A stretch of DNA of 64,000 nt from Aequoribacter fuscus (lineage in GTDB: Bacteria > Pseudomonadota > Gammaproteobacteria > Pseudomonadales > Halieaceae), in assembly GCF_009910365.1 (NCBI RefSeq), contig NZ_CP036423.1:372001-436000 (forward strand). The letters run 5' to 3'. Of the stretch, positions 56,108 to 64,000 are shown in pieces. The position numbers and the translations under genes are program-made. The first letter of the stretch is position 1. The number at the start of each line of letters is the position of its first letter. Under the pieces are notes generated by a model, which saw nothing but the letters and a program-made list of their open reading frames with translations, did no database searches and had not been told where the DNA came from.

Positions 56108-56185
56108 TCGATACCAGCCCTGGGTTGGGGTGTTGCCCCAACCCGCCGAGCCGAATAGCTGCTTGCAGTTATTCGGCTTTGTTGT
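54885..56185 (+). repeat. tuf direct repeat, copy A
   Basis: Partner of 38173-39473, offset by 16712 bases. It covers the whole tufA gene except the first base plus 78 bases of 3' flank. The last 17 bases also encode the stop and final codons of the EamA gene on the other strand. Confidence 0.9.
56122..56185 (+). terminator. Double-hairpin terminator after tufA
   Basis: Same structure as after tufB: GGGTTGGGG/CCCCAACCC (56122-56144), then AGCCGAAT/ATTCGGCT (56149-56178) and TTGTTGT. The second stem here can pair further (GCCGAATA/TATTCGGC). It ends the str operon, so the S10 genes need their own promoter. Confidence 0.7.
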
Positions 56186-57089
56186 TTATACGTGCTGTAA
56201 TTTGCTCATTTGGCACGATCCTTTTGCTAGCTCCCCGGATCTGAAAGACACATGCAGCCACAATCAAGGCCGTACCGCTGAGCGTGTTTAGACTGATGCT
56301 TTCGTCAAATACAATCCACCCTAAGGCAGCGGCCCAGATGAAAGCAGTGTATTCTAGCGTTACCAAGCTCGCAGTGACTGCGTGTCGGTAAGCGTATGAA
56401 AAGCAGATAAGGGCACCTAAAGCCAAGCTTGCTGCCGTTGCGGCAAGAACGCCTGCGCCAAAATTGGGTAATGGCTCTGCCCACCAGGGTGCGAGTAATG
56501 CGAGGCCTACAAAGGTGACTAGTGTCTGATAAAAGCTGATTTCAAGTGGCTGCGCTATGAGGGCTTGTTGTCTCTGTAAAATCAGATTGTAAGCATACAT
56601 TACGGCCGAGAGAAGAACGGCGCCGCTACCTAACAGCGATTGCATTTCAAATTTTAAAAGCTCCTCAAGTAAGAGCACACCGACGCCAAGAAGCGCGATT
56701 ACTGAGGCAATATAATCGTTCGGGACGATCGGCTCGTTAATGAGCCACGCCGCCAGAAACAGGGCAATGATTGGGGCGATAAAGGAAAGCCCCACCGCCT
56801 GCGCCAGCGGGATCTGTGTGAGTCCCCAAAAAAACAGCGATGCCATGACCAGCGTGAGCGCCCCTCGTTTGACGTGAAGGCGGAGGGTTTGGCGTGAGGG
56901 CTTACTCGGTCTGCCGATGAGATAGAGTGCGCCGATAATGATGATCCCGAAACTCATACGCCAAAACATGGCGTTATAAACACCATGTTGAAGCGACAAT
57001 GATTTCATGGTCGCATCCATGCCAGAGAACAGTGCGACGCCGGCGGCGCCGGCTAAGAGGGCGAGTCTGCCGGGTGCGGGTGTTACCAC
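56169..57089 (-). CDS. EamA / DMT superfamily membrane transporter
   Basis: An inner-membrane protein of 306 residues with ten predicted helices arranged as two EamA repeats (first about 10-140, second about 155-285). Typical features are FWRMSFGIIIIGALYL, LIFCFSYAYRHAVTASLVTLEYTAFIWAAALGW in the second repeat, and DESISLNTLSGTALIVAA. Family members export metabolites or amino acids; the substrate is unknown. Its last residues and stop codon lie inside the tufA terminator repeat. The start overlaps the TM2 gene by 7 bases, so the two form a small operon. Neither gene belongs to the str or S10 set. Confidence 0.86.
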   Translation of the reverse strand: MVTPAPGRLALLAGAAGVALFSGMDATMKSLSLQHGVYNAMFWRMSFGIIIIGALYLIGRPSKPSRQTLRLHVKRGALTLVMASLFFWGLTQIPLAQAVGLSFIAPIIALFLAAWLINEPIVPNDYIASVIALLGVGVLLLEELLKFEMQSLLGSGAVLLSAVMYAYNLILQRQQALIAQPLEISFYQTLVTFVGLALLAPWWAEPLPNFGAGVLAATAASLALGALICFSYAYRHAVTASLVTLEYTAFIWAAALGWIVFDESISLNTLSGTALIVAACVFQIRGASKRIVPNEQITARINNKAE

Positions 57090-57496
57090 GCGCGGCGTTG
57101 CGCGTTTTCTTGGGTGATCTGCTCGTTCAGGGTATACAAATCATAGAGCCACCCTAGCAAGAACAAGCCACCAGTGAAGAGGTACAGTAAGCCCGTGAAT
57201 ATTTTGCCCATGTAAAAGCGATGAACTCCGAAAATCCCTAGAAAGGTCAAGAAGATCCACGCCAGGCTGTAATTGATAGGGCCATCAGTGAAGCGCCAGT
57301 CAGCTTGCTTGTCCATACTGGGAATTAAAAATAGGTCAACGATCCAGCCCACAAAGAACAAGCCCAGGGTAAAAAACCAAATGGTACCGCTCACCTGCTT
57401 GCCGTAATAGAATCGGTGAGCGCCCATGAACCCAAAAATCCACAATAAATAGCCCATTAACATCGAATGCGTATTGGTATTATTAGAAGGTGCCAT
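57083..57496 (-). CDS. TM2 domain membrane protein (two TM2 units)
   Basis: A 137-residue protein built from two TM2 domains. Each has a helix, a short turn with G(A/V)HRFYxGK and a second helix: LLWIFGFMGAHRFYYGKQVSGTIWFF (pieces, residues 17-42) and FLTFLGIFGVHRFYMGKIFTGLLYLFTGG (pieces, near 83-111). The function of bacterial TM2 proteins is not known. The C-terminus is charged (ITQENAQRRAW). It overlaps the EamA start by 7 bases and diverges from the S10 operon. Confidence 0.85.
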   Translation of the reverse strand: MAPSNNTNTHSMLMGYLLWIFGFMGAHRFYYGKQVSGTIWFFTLGLFFVGWIVDLFLIPSMDKQADWRFTDGPINYSLAWIFLTFLGIFGVHRFYMGKIFTGLLYLFTGGLFLLGWLYDLYTLNEQITQENAQRRAW

Positions 57497-57662
57497 AAAA
57501 AGATCCTCGTTTTAGAAGCGTCTAGCTTCTTCTATTTGCGGACTTTGGGCAACTGTCCGCGCGCTGAATTGATGGGGGCTTGAGCTGGAAAGAGGCAAAA
57601 GGTCCACTGTCAGGTAATTTTCCACTTCTCCCGAACTTTTTGTCTTTTCGCTGTAAGTACGC

Positions 57663-58068
<406 letters not shown>

Positions 58069-58176
58069 CGACAATTCGTAGCAAGACCTGCCCGCAGTAC
58101 TCCAATCTGCGGGCGTGTAACGTTCAGCGATGGACGGCCATAGAGGGTTAGCCCCGTACACTGAGAGGTTAGAAAA
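58069..58176 (+). other. rpsJ-rplC spacer with strong hairpin
   Basis: An 8-bp stem GCCCGCAG/CTGCGGGC with a nine-base loop (58090-58114) lies in a 108-base gap inside the S10 operon. No T run follows. It may slow polymerase or protect the message; a regulatory role is unproven. Confidence 0.45.
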
Positions 58177-58812
58177 ATGACTATTGGTTTAGTCGGCCGT
58201 AAAACCGGTATGACTCGTGTTTTTACCGAAGACGGCGTATCAATTCCAGTAACCGTAGTGGAGGTGTCTCCAAACCGCGTTACTCAGATCAAAGAGCTTG
58301 ATGCCGATGGGTATCGTGCTATTCAGGTAACAACTGGAACTCGCAAAGCAAGTCGCGTCAATAAATCTGCTGCCGGGCATTACGCTAAGGCCGGCGTTGA
58401 GGCGGGTGTTGGTTTGTGGGAGTTTCGCCTTGAAGCTGGTGAAGACGCGCCTGAAGTGGGTGCAGAGCTGACCGTAGGTCGATTCGAAGTGGGTCAAAAA
58501 GTTGACGTCGCTGGAAAGTCGAAGGGTAAGGGCTTTCAGGGTGGTGTGAAGCGTTGGAACTTTAAGATGCAGGACGCAACTCACGGTAACTCTTTGTCGC
58601 ACCGTGCGCCAGGTTCTATCGGTCAGTGTCAGACACCGGGTCGCGTATTTAAAGGGAAGAAAATGGCAGGCCAGATGGGTAACGTCGCTGTTACTACCCA
58701 GGGTCTCGAGGTTGTGCGTGTCGATGCAGAGCGCAACTTGTTATTAATCAAAGGTGCGGTTCCAGGTGCGCCAGGCGGTGATGTCGTAGTGCGTCCCGCT
58801 GTAAAGGCATAA
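58177..58812 (+). CDS. rplC: 50S ribosomal protein L3
   Basis: Binds near the peptidyl transferase centre; one of the first proteins in 50S assembly. The 211-residue protein begins [19 protein letters not shown] and has the conserved loop [32 protein letters not shown] (in pieces near 141-172), including the Gln methylated by PrmB in relatives. GAGAGG precedes the ATG. Confidence 0.98.
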   Translation: MTIGLVGRKTGMTRVFTEDGVSIPVTVVEVSPNRVTQIKELDADGYRAIQVTTGTRKASRVNKSAAGHYAKAGVEAGVGLWEFRLEAGEDAPEVGAELTVGRFEVGQKVDVAGKSKGKGFQGGVKRWNFKMQDATHGNSLSHRAPGSIGQCQTPGRVFKGKKMAGQMGNVAVTTQGLEVVRVDAERNLLLIKGAVPGAPGGDVVVRPAVKA

Positions 58813-58828
58813 GTTAGGGGATTCGAAC

Positions 58829-59446
58829 GTGGAATTAAATGTATTGAAGCCCGGGAATGCGTCAGCTGGCACAGTGTCTGTGTCCGACGTTGCGTTTGCT
58901 CGTGAATACAATGAAGCTTTGGTTCACCAAGTTGTAACTGCCTACTTGGCAGGTGCTCGTCAGGGTACGCGTGCTCAGAAGACTCGTTCAGAGGTGAGTG
59001 GTGGTGGTAAGAAGCCGTGGCGCCAGAAGGGTACGGGCCGCGCCCGAGCCGGAACCATTCGTTCGCCAATCTGGCGTACCGGTGGTGTGACTTTTGCGGC
59101 TAAGCCCCAGGATCACAGTCAAAAAGTGAATCGTAAAATGTATCGCGCGGCAATCCGCTCGATTCTGTCAGAGCTGGCTCGTCAAGAGCGTCTGTTGGTG
59201 GTTGAGTCAATGGATGTCGAGGCGCCCAAAACCAAGTTGCTGGTCAAGCAGTTGGGTGAGTTTGGTTTGGATAACGTGCTGATCGTTGCATCTGAAGTAA
59301 ACGAAAACCTGTACCTTGCGTCTCGTAACTTGCACACGGTTGACGTGCGTGACGTTGAGAGCGTGGATCCAGTGAGTTTGATTGCATATGACAAGGTTGT
59401 GGTAACTGTCGATGCTGTGAAAAAGTTTGAGGAGATGCTCGGATGA
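58829..59446 (+). CDS. rplD: 50S ribosomal protein L4
   Basis: Lines the exit tunnel; in E. coli it represses the S10 operon. The 205-residue protein has the tunnel loop [43 protein letters not shown] (in pieces near 48-90). The start is GTG, with a TTAGGGG box 8 bases ahead. Its stop overlaps rplW (ATGA). Confidence 0.97.
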   Translation: MELNVLKPGNASAGTVSVSDVAFAREYNEALVHQVVTAYLAGARQGTRAQKTRSEVSGGGKKPWRQKGTGRARAGTIRSPIWRTGGVTFAAKPQDHSQKVNRKMYRAAIRSILSELARQERLLVVESMDVEAPKTKLLVKQLGEFGLDNVLIVASEVNENLYLASRNLHTVDVRDVESVDPVSLIAYDKVVVTVDAVKKFEEMLG

Positions 59447-59739
59447 ACCAGGAGCGATTGTTTCAAGTAATTAGAGCGCCTCACGTTTCTGAAAAGGCTG
59501 CGGTTGTTGCTGATATCAACAACCAGTACGTTTTCCGTGTAGCGCTCGATGCGAGCAAGGCAGAAGTTAAGGCGGCTGTCGAAAAGTTTTTCAAAGTAAA
59601 CGTAGAGTCTGTAAGCACCTTGCGCGTTAAAGGTAAAACCAAGCGTAATCGCTTCGGTTTTACGACTAAGCCAAGCTGGAAAAAGGCTTACGTTACGTTG
59701 GCGCAGGGTCAAGAAATTGACTTTGCTACCGTGGAATAA
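59443..59739 (+). CDS. rplW: 50S ribosomal protein L23
   Basis: Sits at the tunnel exit and docks signal recognition particle and trigger factor. The 98-residue protein has [10 protein letters not shown] near 9-18 and [35 protein letters not shown] (in pieces) further on. It starts inside the rplD stop codon. rplB follows after 10 bases. Confidence 0.97.
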   Translation: MNQERLFQVIRAPHVSEKAAVVADINNQYVFRVALDASKAEVKAAVEKFFKVNVESVSTLRVKGKTKRNRFGFTTKPSWKKAYVTLAQGQEIDFATVE

Positions 59740-59749
59740 GGGGTAGGTC

Positions 59750-60577
59750 ATGGCTGTATTAAAAAGTAAACCCACGTCTGCCGGCCGCCGCCATGTTGTG
59801 CGCGTCGTCGAGCAGGATTTGCACAAGGGTGCACCCCATAAGCCTTTGCTGGAAAGCCAAAGTAAGTCGGGCGGTCGCAACAACAATGGTCGTATCACGA
59901 CACGTCATGTCGGTGGTGGTCACAAGCAGCATTATCGCATCATAGACTTTAAGCGTAACAAAGACGGTATGCCTGCGAAGGTTGAGCGCTTGGAATATGA
60001 TCCAAACCGTACCTCGCACATTGCGTTGATTTTGTTCCCCGATGGCGAGCGTCGTTACATTCTGGCGCCCAAGGGTCTCAAGGCGGGTGATGTAGTACAA
60101 AACGGTCCGGCAGCGCCGATCAAGGCGGGCAACTGCTTGCCCATCCGAAACATTCCTGTCGGCTCTGTGATCCACGCGATCGAGCTTAAGCCTGGCAAGG
60201 GTGCTCAGTTGGCGCGCTCGGCAGGTGCAGCAGTGCAGTTGGTTGCTCGTGAAGGCGCGTACGCAACCATTCGTTTGCGCTCTGGTGAAATGCGTAAGGT
60301 GCTGAGTGATTGTCGCGCGACTATCGGCGAAGTGTCCAATTCAGAACATAGCCTGCGCAAGCTGGGCAAAGCCGGTGCGAAGCGTTGGCGAGGTGTTCGT
60401 CCTACCGTACGCGGTGTGGCGATGAACCCGGTAGATCACCCGCATGGTGGTGGTGAGGGTAGAACGTCTGGTGGACGTCACCCTGTTAGCCCATGGGGTA
60501 CTCCGACTAAAGGTTATAAGACGCGTTCTAACAAGCGTACCGATAAATTGATTGTTCGCCGTCGCGGCAAGAAGTAA
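59750..60577 (+). CDS. rplB: 50S ribosomal protein L2
   Basis: Core 50S protein needed for peptidyl transfer and subunit joining, 275 residues. Marks are [27 protein letters not shown] (in pieces near 40-66), the conserved His region [26 protein letters not shown] near 225-250 and a basic tail. A GGGGTAGG box precedes the ATG. Confidence 0.98.
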   Translation: MAVLKSKPTSAGRRHVVRVVEQDLHKGAPHKPLLESQSKSGGRNNNGRITTRHVGGGHKQHYRIIDFKRNKDGMPAKVERLEYDPNRTSHIALILFPDGERRYILAPKGLKAGDVVQNGPAAPIKAGNCLPIRNIPVGSVIHAIELKPGKGAQLARSAGAAVQLVAREGAYATIRLRSGEMRKVLSDCRATIGEVSNSEHSLRKLGKAGAKRWRGVRPTVRGVAMNPVDHPHGGGEGRTSGGRHPVSPWGTPTKGYKTRSNKRTDKLIVRRRGKK

Positions 60578-60609
60578 GCGACTAGGTCGATAGGATAGAG
60601 GATAGTATT

Positions 60610-60885
60610 GTGCCCCGTTCATTAAAAAAAGGCCCCTTCATTGATCTGCACCTGCAGAAAAAAGTAGAAGCCGCACTTGAGAGCAACGACCGTCGTCCAA
60701 TCAAAACCTGGTCGCGTCGTTCAATGGTATCGCCCGATATGGTTGGTTTGACCATCGCCGTTCACAACGGACGTCAGCATGTGCCTGTCTTGATCAACGA
60801 AGACATGGTAGGTCACAAGCTGGGTGAGTTCGCAGTCACGCGTACTTTCAAAGGGCACATCGTAGATAAGAAGGCGAAGCGTTAA
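60610..60885 (+). CDS. rpsS: 30S ribosomal protein S19
   Basis: Head protein contacting S13 and the A-site tRNA, 91 residues. It begins [14 protein letters not shown] and continues [30 protein letters not shown] (in pieces), ending [14 protein letters not shown]. The start is GTG after a GAGGAT box. Confidence 0.97.
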   Translation: MPRSLKKGPFIDLHLQKKVEAALESNDRRPIKTWSRRSMVSPDMVGLTIAVHNGRQHVPVLINEDMVGHKLGEFAVTRTFKGHIVDKKAKR

Positions 60886-60911
60886 GCGTCGCGTAGGAGA
60901 GGTAAGCAACC

Positions 60912-61250
60912 ATGGAAGTGGCAGCAAAATTACGAGGAGCGCGAATCTCGGCACAGAAAGCCCGTTTGGTGGCTGACCAGGTTCGCGGCTTGCCCGTAGA
61001 AAAGGCATTAGACGTGCTTGCGTTTAGCCCTAAAAAAGCGGCGCATATAGTGAAAAAGGTGCTGGATTCCGCAATCGCAAACGCGGAAAACAACGAAGGT
61101 GCCGACGTGGATGAGTTGAAAGTATCAACCATCTTTGTGGATGAGGGTATGACAATGAAGCGCTTGCGTCCTCGCGCTAAAGGTCGTGCAGATCGTATTT
61201 TAAAGCGCACTTGTCACATCACTGTGAAAGTCGCAGACGGCGAAGGTTAG
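60912..61250 (+). CDS. rplV: 50S ribosomal protein L22
   Basis: Tunnel-lining protein of 112 residues. The N-terminal [22 protein letters not shown] and the loop [34 protein letters not shown] (in pieces near 76-108) are typical, the loop being the macrolide-resistance hotspot. GGAGAGG precedes the ATG. rpsC begins 11 bases later. Confidence 0.97.
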   Translation: MEVAAKLRGARISAQKARLVADQVRGLPVEKALDVLAFSPKKAAHIVKKVLDSAIANAENNEGADVDELKVSTIFVDEGMTMKRLRPRAKGRADRILKRTCHITVKVADGEG

Positions 61251-61261
61251 GAGAAGACCAT

Positions 61262-61936
61262 ATGGGTCAGAAAGTACATCCAACCGGTATTCGGTTAGGT
61301 ATTGTTAAAGACCATAACTCAGTATGGTACGCGGATTCGAAAAATTACGCGCGTCAGCTGATCACTGATTTAGAAGTACGCCAGTACATCGAAAAAGTGC
61401 TAGACAATGCCTCTGTAAGCCGCATTTTGATCGAGCGTCCTGCACAGACAGCGCGTATTACGATTTCAACTGCGCGTCCAGGTATCGTTATTGGTAAGAA
61501 AGGCGAAGATGTTGATAAGTTGCGCAAAGATTTGAGCGCACGCATGGGTGTGCCTGTGAATATCAACATCGAAGAAATTCGTAAGCCCGATCTTGATGCA
61601 AAATTAGTCGCTCAAAACGTTGCTCAGCAGCTCGAGCGCCGCGTCATGTTTCGTCGCGCTATGAAGCGTGCGGTTCAAAATGCACTCCGTCAGGGTGCAG
61701 AGGGCGTAAAAATCCAGGTCAGTGGCCGTTTGGGCGGCGCTGAGATTGCACGGGCGGAATGGTACCGTGAAGGTCGAGTGCCGCTGCACACTTTGCGTGC
61801 GGACATCGACTATGCAACATACGAAGCTTCTACGACTTACGGCATTATCGGCGTTAAGGTGTGGATTTTCAAAGGCGAGGTCATCGGCGGACAAGAGTCT
61901 GCGCAAGATGGCGGCAAGAAACCAGCGGCTAATTAA
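61262..61936 (+). CDS. rpsC: 30S ribosomal protein S3
   Basis: Lines the mRNA entry channel; 224 residues. The chosen ATG gives [20 protein letters not shown]; the open frame extends 51 bases upstream into rplV but lacks a start there of merit. The KH domain motif [17 protein letters not shown] (near 62-78) and [43 protein letters not shown] (in pieces near 140-180) are present. Confidence 0.98.
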   Translation: MGQKVHPTGIRLGIVKDHNSVWYADSKNYARQLITDLEVRQYIEKVLDNASVSRILIERPAQTARITISTARPGIVIGKKGEDVDKLRKDLSARMGVPVNINIEEIRKPDLDAKLVAQNVAQQLERRVMFRRAMKRAVQNALRQGAEGVKIQVSGRLGGAEIARAEWYREGRVPLHTLRADIDYATYEASTTYGIIGVKVWIFKGEVIGGQESAQDGGKKPAAN

Positions 61937-61947
61937 GGTTCGGTGCT

Positions 61948-62361
61948 ATGTTACAGCCTAAGCGTACAAAATTTAGAAAAATGCAGAAGGGCCGCAACCG
62001 CGGTTTAGCTCTGCGCGGTAGCAAAGTCAGTTTCGGTGAGTTTGGTCTGAAAGCGGTAGGTCGCGGTCGTATTACGGCGCGTCAAATCGAGGCTGCTCGT
62101 CGTGCAATGACACGTCACATCAAGCGTGGCGGTAAAATCTGGATTCGTGTGTTTCCAGACAAACCTATCACTGGTAAGCCTTTAGAGGTTCGTCAGGGTA
62201 AAGGTAAGGGTAACGTCGAGTACTGGGTGGCTCAGGTGCAGCCTGGCAAAGTACTTTACGAAGTGCAGGGTGTTTCTGAGCAGTTGGCGCGTGAAGCGTT
62301 TACCTTGGCGGCAGCAAAGATTCCTGTGGCAACAAAATTTGTTAAGCGATCGGTGATGTGA
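61948..62361 (+). CDS. rplP: 50S ribosomal protein L16
   Basis: A-site protein of 137 residues. Begins [19 protein letters not shown], with the conserved [35 protein letters not shown] (in pieces near 45-80) and [16 protein letters not shown]. Its TGA stop shares one base with the rpmC start (TGATG), so the two are coupled. Confidence 0.98.
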   Translation: MLQPKRTKFRKMQKGRNRGLALRGSKVSFGEFGLKAVGRGRITARQIEAARRAMTRHIKRGGKIWIRVFPDKPITGKPLEVRQGKGKGNVEYWVAQVQPGKVLYEVQGVSEQLAREAFTLAAAKIPVATKFVKRSVM

Positions 62362-62555
62362 TGAAAACGAGTGAGTTGCGAGAAAAATCGGCGCAAGAAC
62401 TCAATGAGACTTTGTTGAGTTTGCGTGAAGAGCAGTTCAAGTTGCGTATGCAAAAGGCAACCGGCCAGCTCGGACAGACACATTTATTGAAAGATAACCA
62501 GCGAGCGATTGCGCGTGTTAAGACGCTGCTCACTGAGAAAGGCGGTGAAGGCTGA
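62361..62555 (+). CDS. rpmC: 50S ribosomal protein L29
   Basis: Small helical protein at the tunnel exit, 64 residues: [18 protein letters not shown], then [17 protein letters not shown] and [16 protein letters not shown] start at the ATG overlapping the rplP stop; a GTG one codon earlier is less likely. It overlaps rpsQ by one base. Confidence 0.96.
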   Translation: MKTSELREKSAQELNETLLSLREEQFKLRMQKATGQLGQTHLLKDNQRAIARVKTLLTEKGGEG

Positions 62556-62821
62556 TGGCAACGACAGAAAAACGTATTCGTACGGCTACCGGCAGGGTAG
62601 TTAGTGACAAAATGGACAAAACAATCACAGTGTTGATTGAGCGTCGCGTTAAGCACCCAGTGTATGGCAAGTACATCACGCGCTCATCAAAGATCCACGC
62701 ACACGATGAAGCAAACGAGTGTTCGATCGGAGATACAGTGGTTGTTCGTGAGAGTCGCCCTTTGTCAAAGTCTAAAACGTGGACTTTGGATCAAGTGGTA
62801 GAAAAGGCTGCGGAACTTTAA
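62555..62821 (+). CDS. rpsQ: 30S ribosomal protein S17
   Basis: Early-assembling 16S-binding protein, 88 residues. Marks: [32 protein letters not shown] (in pieces, 9-42) and [27 protein letters not shown]. The ATG overlaps the rpmC stop (TGATG). rplN follows after 40 bases. Confidence 0.97.
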   Translation: MATTEKRIRTATGRVVSDKMDKTITVLIERRVKHPVYGKYITRSSKIHAHDEANECSIGDTVVVRESRPLSKSKTWTLDQVVEKAAEL

Positions 62822-62861
62822 GTCAGCAAGAAACCGACCGTCAGGTCTTTCGGAGTAGAGC

Positions 62862-63230
62862 ATGATTCAAACTCAGTCATATTTAGAAGTTGCTGACAAC
62901 AGTGGTGCGCGTCGCGTGATGTGCATCAAGGTGTTGGGCGGCTCAAAGCGTCGATACGCTCGTGTTGGTGACTTGATTAAGGTTACCGTCAAAGAGGCGA
63001 TTCCTCGCGGTAAGGTTAAAAAAGGTCAGGTAATGACCGCGGTTGTCGTTCGCACTCGCAAGGGTGTTCGTCGACCCGATGGTTCGTTGATTAAGTTCGA
63101 CGACAACGCGGCGGTGTTGTTAAACAACAACCAGGCGCCGATTGGTACGCGTATTTTTGGCCCCGTAACACGTGAATTGCGTGGCGAGAAGTTTATGAAG
63201 ATTATTTCGCTTGCGCCGGAAGTTATTTAA
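62862..63230 (+). CDS. rplN: 50S ribosomal protein L14
   Basis: Bridges the subunits and binds RsfS; 122 residues. Begins [28 protein letters not shown] (in pieces) and carries [46 protein letters not shown] and [16 protein letters not shown] box precedes the ATG. Confidence 0.98.
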   Translation: MIQTQSYLEVADNSGARRVMCIKVLGGSKRRYARVGDLIKVTVKEAIPRGKVKKGQVMTAVVVRTRKGVRRPDGSLIKFDDNAAVLLNNNQAPIGTRIFGPVTRELRGEKFMKIISLAPEVI

Positions 63231-63257
63231 CCCGGCAGCAGACGACGAGGATTAGAC

Positions 63258-63569
63258 ATGAAAATTAAACGAGATGACGAAGTCATTGTACTTGCCGGTA
63301 AAGATAAAGGTAAGCGTGGCAAGGTGCGTAAGGTAATGGGTAGCGATCGTTTGATCGTAACCGGTATCAATCGCGTTAAGAAGCACACCAAGCCTAACCC
63401 GCAGGCGGGTATTGCTGGTGGTATTGTGGAGCAGGAAGCCTCTATTCATGTCTCCAATGTTGCGATTTACAACGCGCAAACAAACAAGGCGGATCGTGTT
63501 GGTTACAAGGCCGAAGATGGCAAGAAAACGCGGATCTATAAATCAACTGGCGAAGCGATTGACGCGTAG
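63258..63569 (+). CDS. rplX: 50S ribosomal protein L24
   Basis: Assembly initiator of the large subunit, 103 residues. The KOW motif [22 protein letters not shown] is at 2-23, followed by [29 protein letters not shown]-like sequence and [29 protein letters not shown] box precedes the ATG. Confidence 0.97.
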   Translation: MKIKRDDEVIVLAGKDKGKRGKVRKVMGSDRLIVTGINRVKKHTKPNPQAGIAGGIVEQEASIHVSNVAIYNAQTNKADRVGYKAEDGKKTRIYKSTGEAIDA

Positions 63570-63597
63570 CGCGAGCTGCGAATTGAGGTTGAAATAA

Positions 63598-64000
63598 ATG
63601 GCCACTTTGAAACAAAAATATCGGGACGAAATCGCGCCAGCTCTTAAAGAAGAGTTAGGCTTGCGTAATGTTATGGAAGTCCCGCGCATAACCAAAATCA
63701 CTTTGAATATGGGTGTGGGTGAAGCTGTCGGTGACAAAAAGGTGTTGGAAAACGCTGTTGCTGACATGACCAAGATCTCTGGTCAGAAGCCTATCATTAC
63801 CAAAGCTCGTCGTTCGATTGCAGGCTTCAAGATTCGTGACGGTTGGCCGATCGGTTGTAAGGTCACTTTGCGCTCGGATCGCATGTACGAATTCTTGGAT
63901 CGTTTGATTGGTATCGCCATCCCCCGTATTCGCGACTTCCGCGGTATTACGCCGAAGGCGTTTGACGGTCGCGGTAACTTTGCGATGGGTGTGACTGAGC
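63598..64000 (+). CDS. rplE: 50S ribosomal protein L5 (3' part beyond window)
   Basis: Binds 5S rRNA in the central protuberance. The visible 134 residues read [21 protein letters not shown], then [42 protein letters not shown] and [19 protein letters not shown], matching L5 up to about three quarters of its usual 179 residues. The frame is open to the window edge. The TTGAGGTT box ahead of the ATG supports the start. Confidence 0.96.
   Translation, partial: MATLKQKYRDEIAPALKEELGLRNVMEVPRITKITLNMGVGEAVGDKKVLENAVADMTKISGQKPIITKARRSIAGFKIRDGWPIGCKVTLRSDRMYEFLDRLIGIAIPRIRDFRGITPKAFDGRGNFAMGVTE

Noticed and set aside
38173-56185. The 1.3-kb tuf repeats as copies of a mobile element
   Set aside because: The repeated sequence is EF-Tu plus terminator; there are no inverted ends, target duplications or transposase.

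Overview
The window is chromosomal DNA from a gammaproteobacterium, most likely a marine, Halieaceae/Cellvibrionales-like lineage. The evidence is the gene order tRNA-Tyr/Gly/Thr-tuf-tRNA-Trp-secE-nusG-rplKAJL-rpoBC-rpsLG-fusA-tuf-S10 operon, the sequences of the core proteins, and an oligotrophic-marine style accessory set (oligopeptide importer, lipoprotein peptidases, SLC13 anion permease, RND pump, cyclic-di-GMP enzymes). The genus cannot be fixed by eye. No CRISPR array, transposase, integrase, phage gene or rRNA gene was seen.

Layout. 1-4.3 kb: a minus-strand oppA-oppB-oppC-tandem ATPase operon, cut by the left edge. 4.4-6.0 kb: an overlapping lipocalin / chalcone-isomerase-like / DUF2878 cluster. 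6.1-10.3 kb: an alpha/beta hydrolase facing two lipoprotein peptidases (S9A and M48). 10.3-15.2 kb: three genes that make phosphatidic acid (HAD-PlsC fusion, PlsB, GpsA), in the plsC-plsB order known from mycobacteria. 15.3-18.4 kb: yrfG, cysQ and gshA. 18.6-23.9 kb: RND adaptor, RND pump and a pilU overlapping the pump gene. 24-27.3 kb: moaA, a MoxR ATPase and a CoxE-like VWA protein. 27.4-30.3 kb: a lactonase-like beta-propeller coupled to an SLC13 permease, then peroxiredoxin. 30.5-34.1 kb: two tandem paralogous membrane diguanylate cyclases. 34.1-37.2 kb: a minimal AraC-type regulator, LemA and a membrane M48 protease.

From 37.2 kb to the right edge the window is information-processing machinery. 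An inverted tRNA-Thr(TGT) is followed by tRNA-Tyr with an RtT-like repeat, tRNA-Gly, tRNA-Thr(GGT), tufB, tRNA-Trp, secE-nusG, rplKA, rplJL, rpoBC, rpsLG, fusA and tufA. Two minus-strand membrane-protein genes (EamA, TM2) then separate tufA from rpsJ. The S10 operon restarts behind a near-consensus sigma70 promoter and runs rpsJ-rplC-rplD-rplW-rplB-rpsS-rplV-rpsC-rplP-rpmC-rpsQ-rplN-rplX-rplE (cut by the right edge).

The two tuf genes and their terminators form a near-identical direct repeat of about 1.3 kb, the signature of gene conversion. I found no clearly new defence or mobile system. The most interesting points are the RtT-like repeat at tRNA-Tyr, the insertion between tufA and rpsJ whose EamA gene ends inside the tuf repeat, the str promoter nested in the rpoBC terminator, the plsC-plsB-gpsA cluster, the moaA-moxR-coxE group and the paired diguanylate cyclases.
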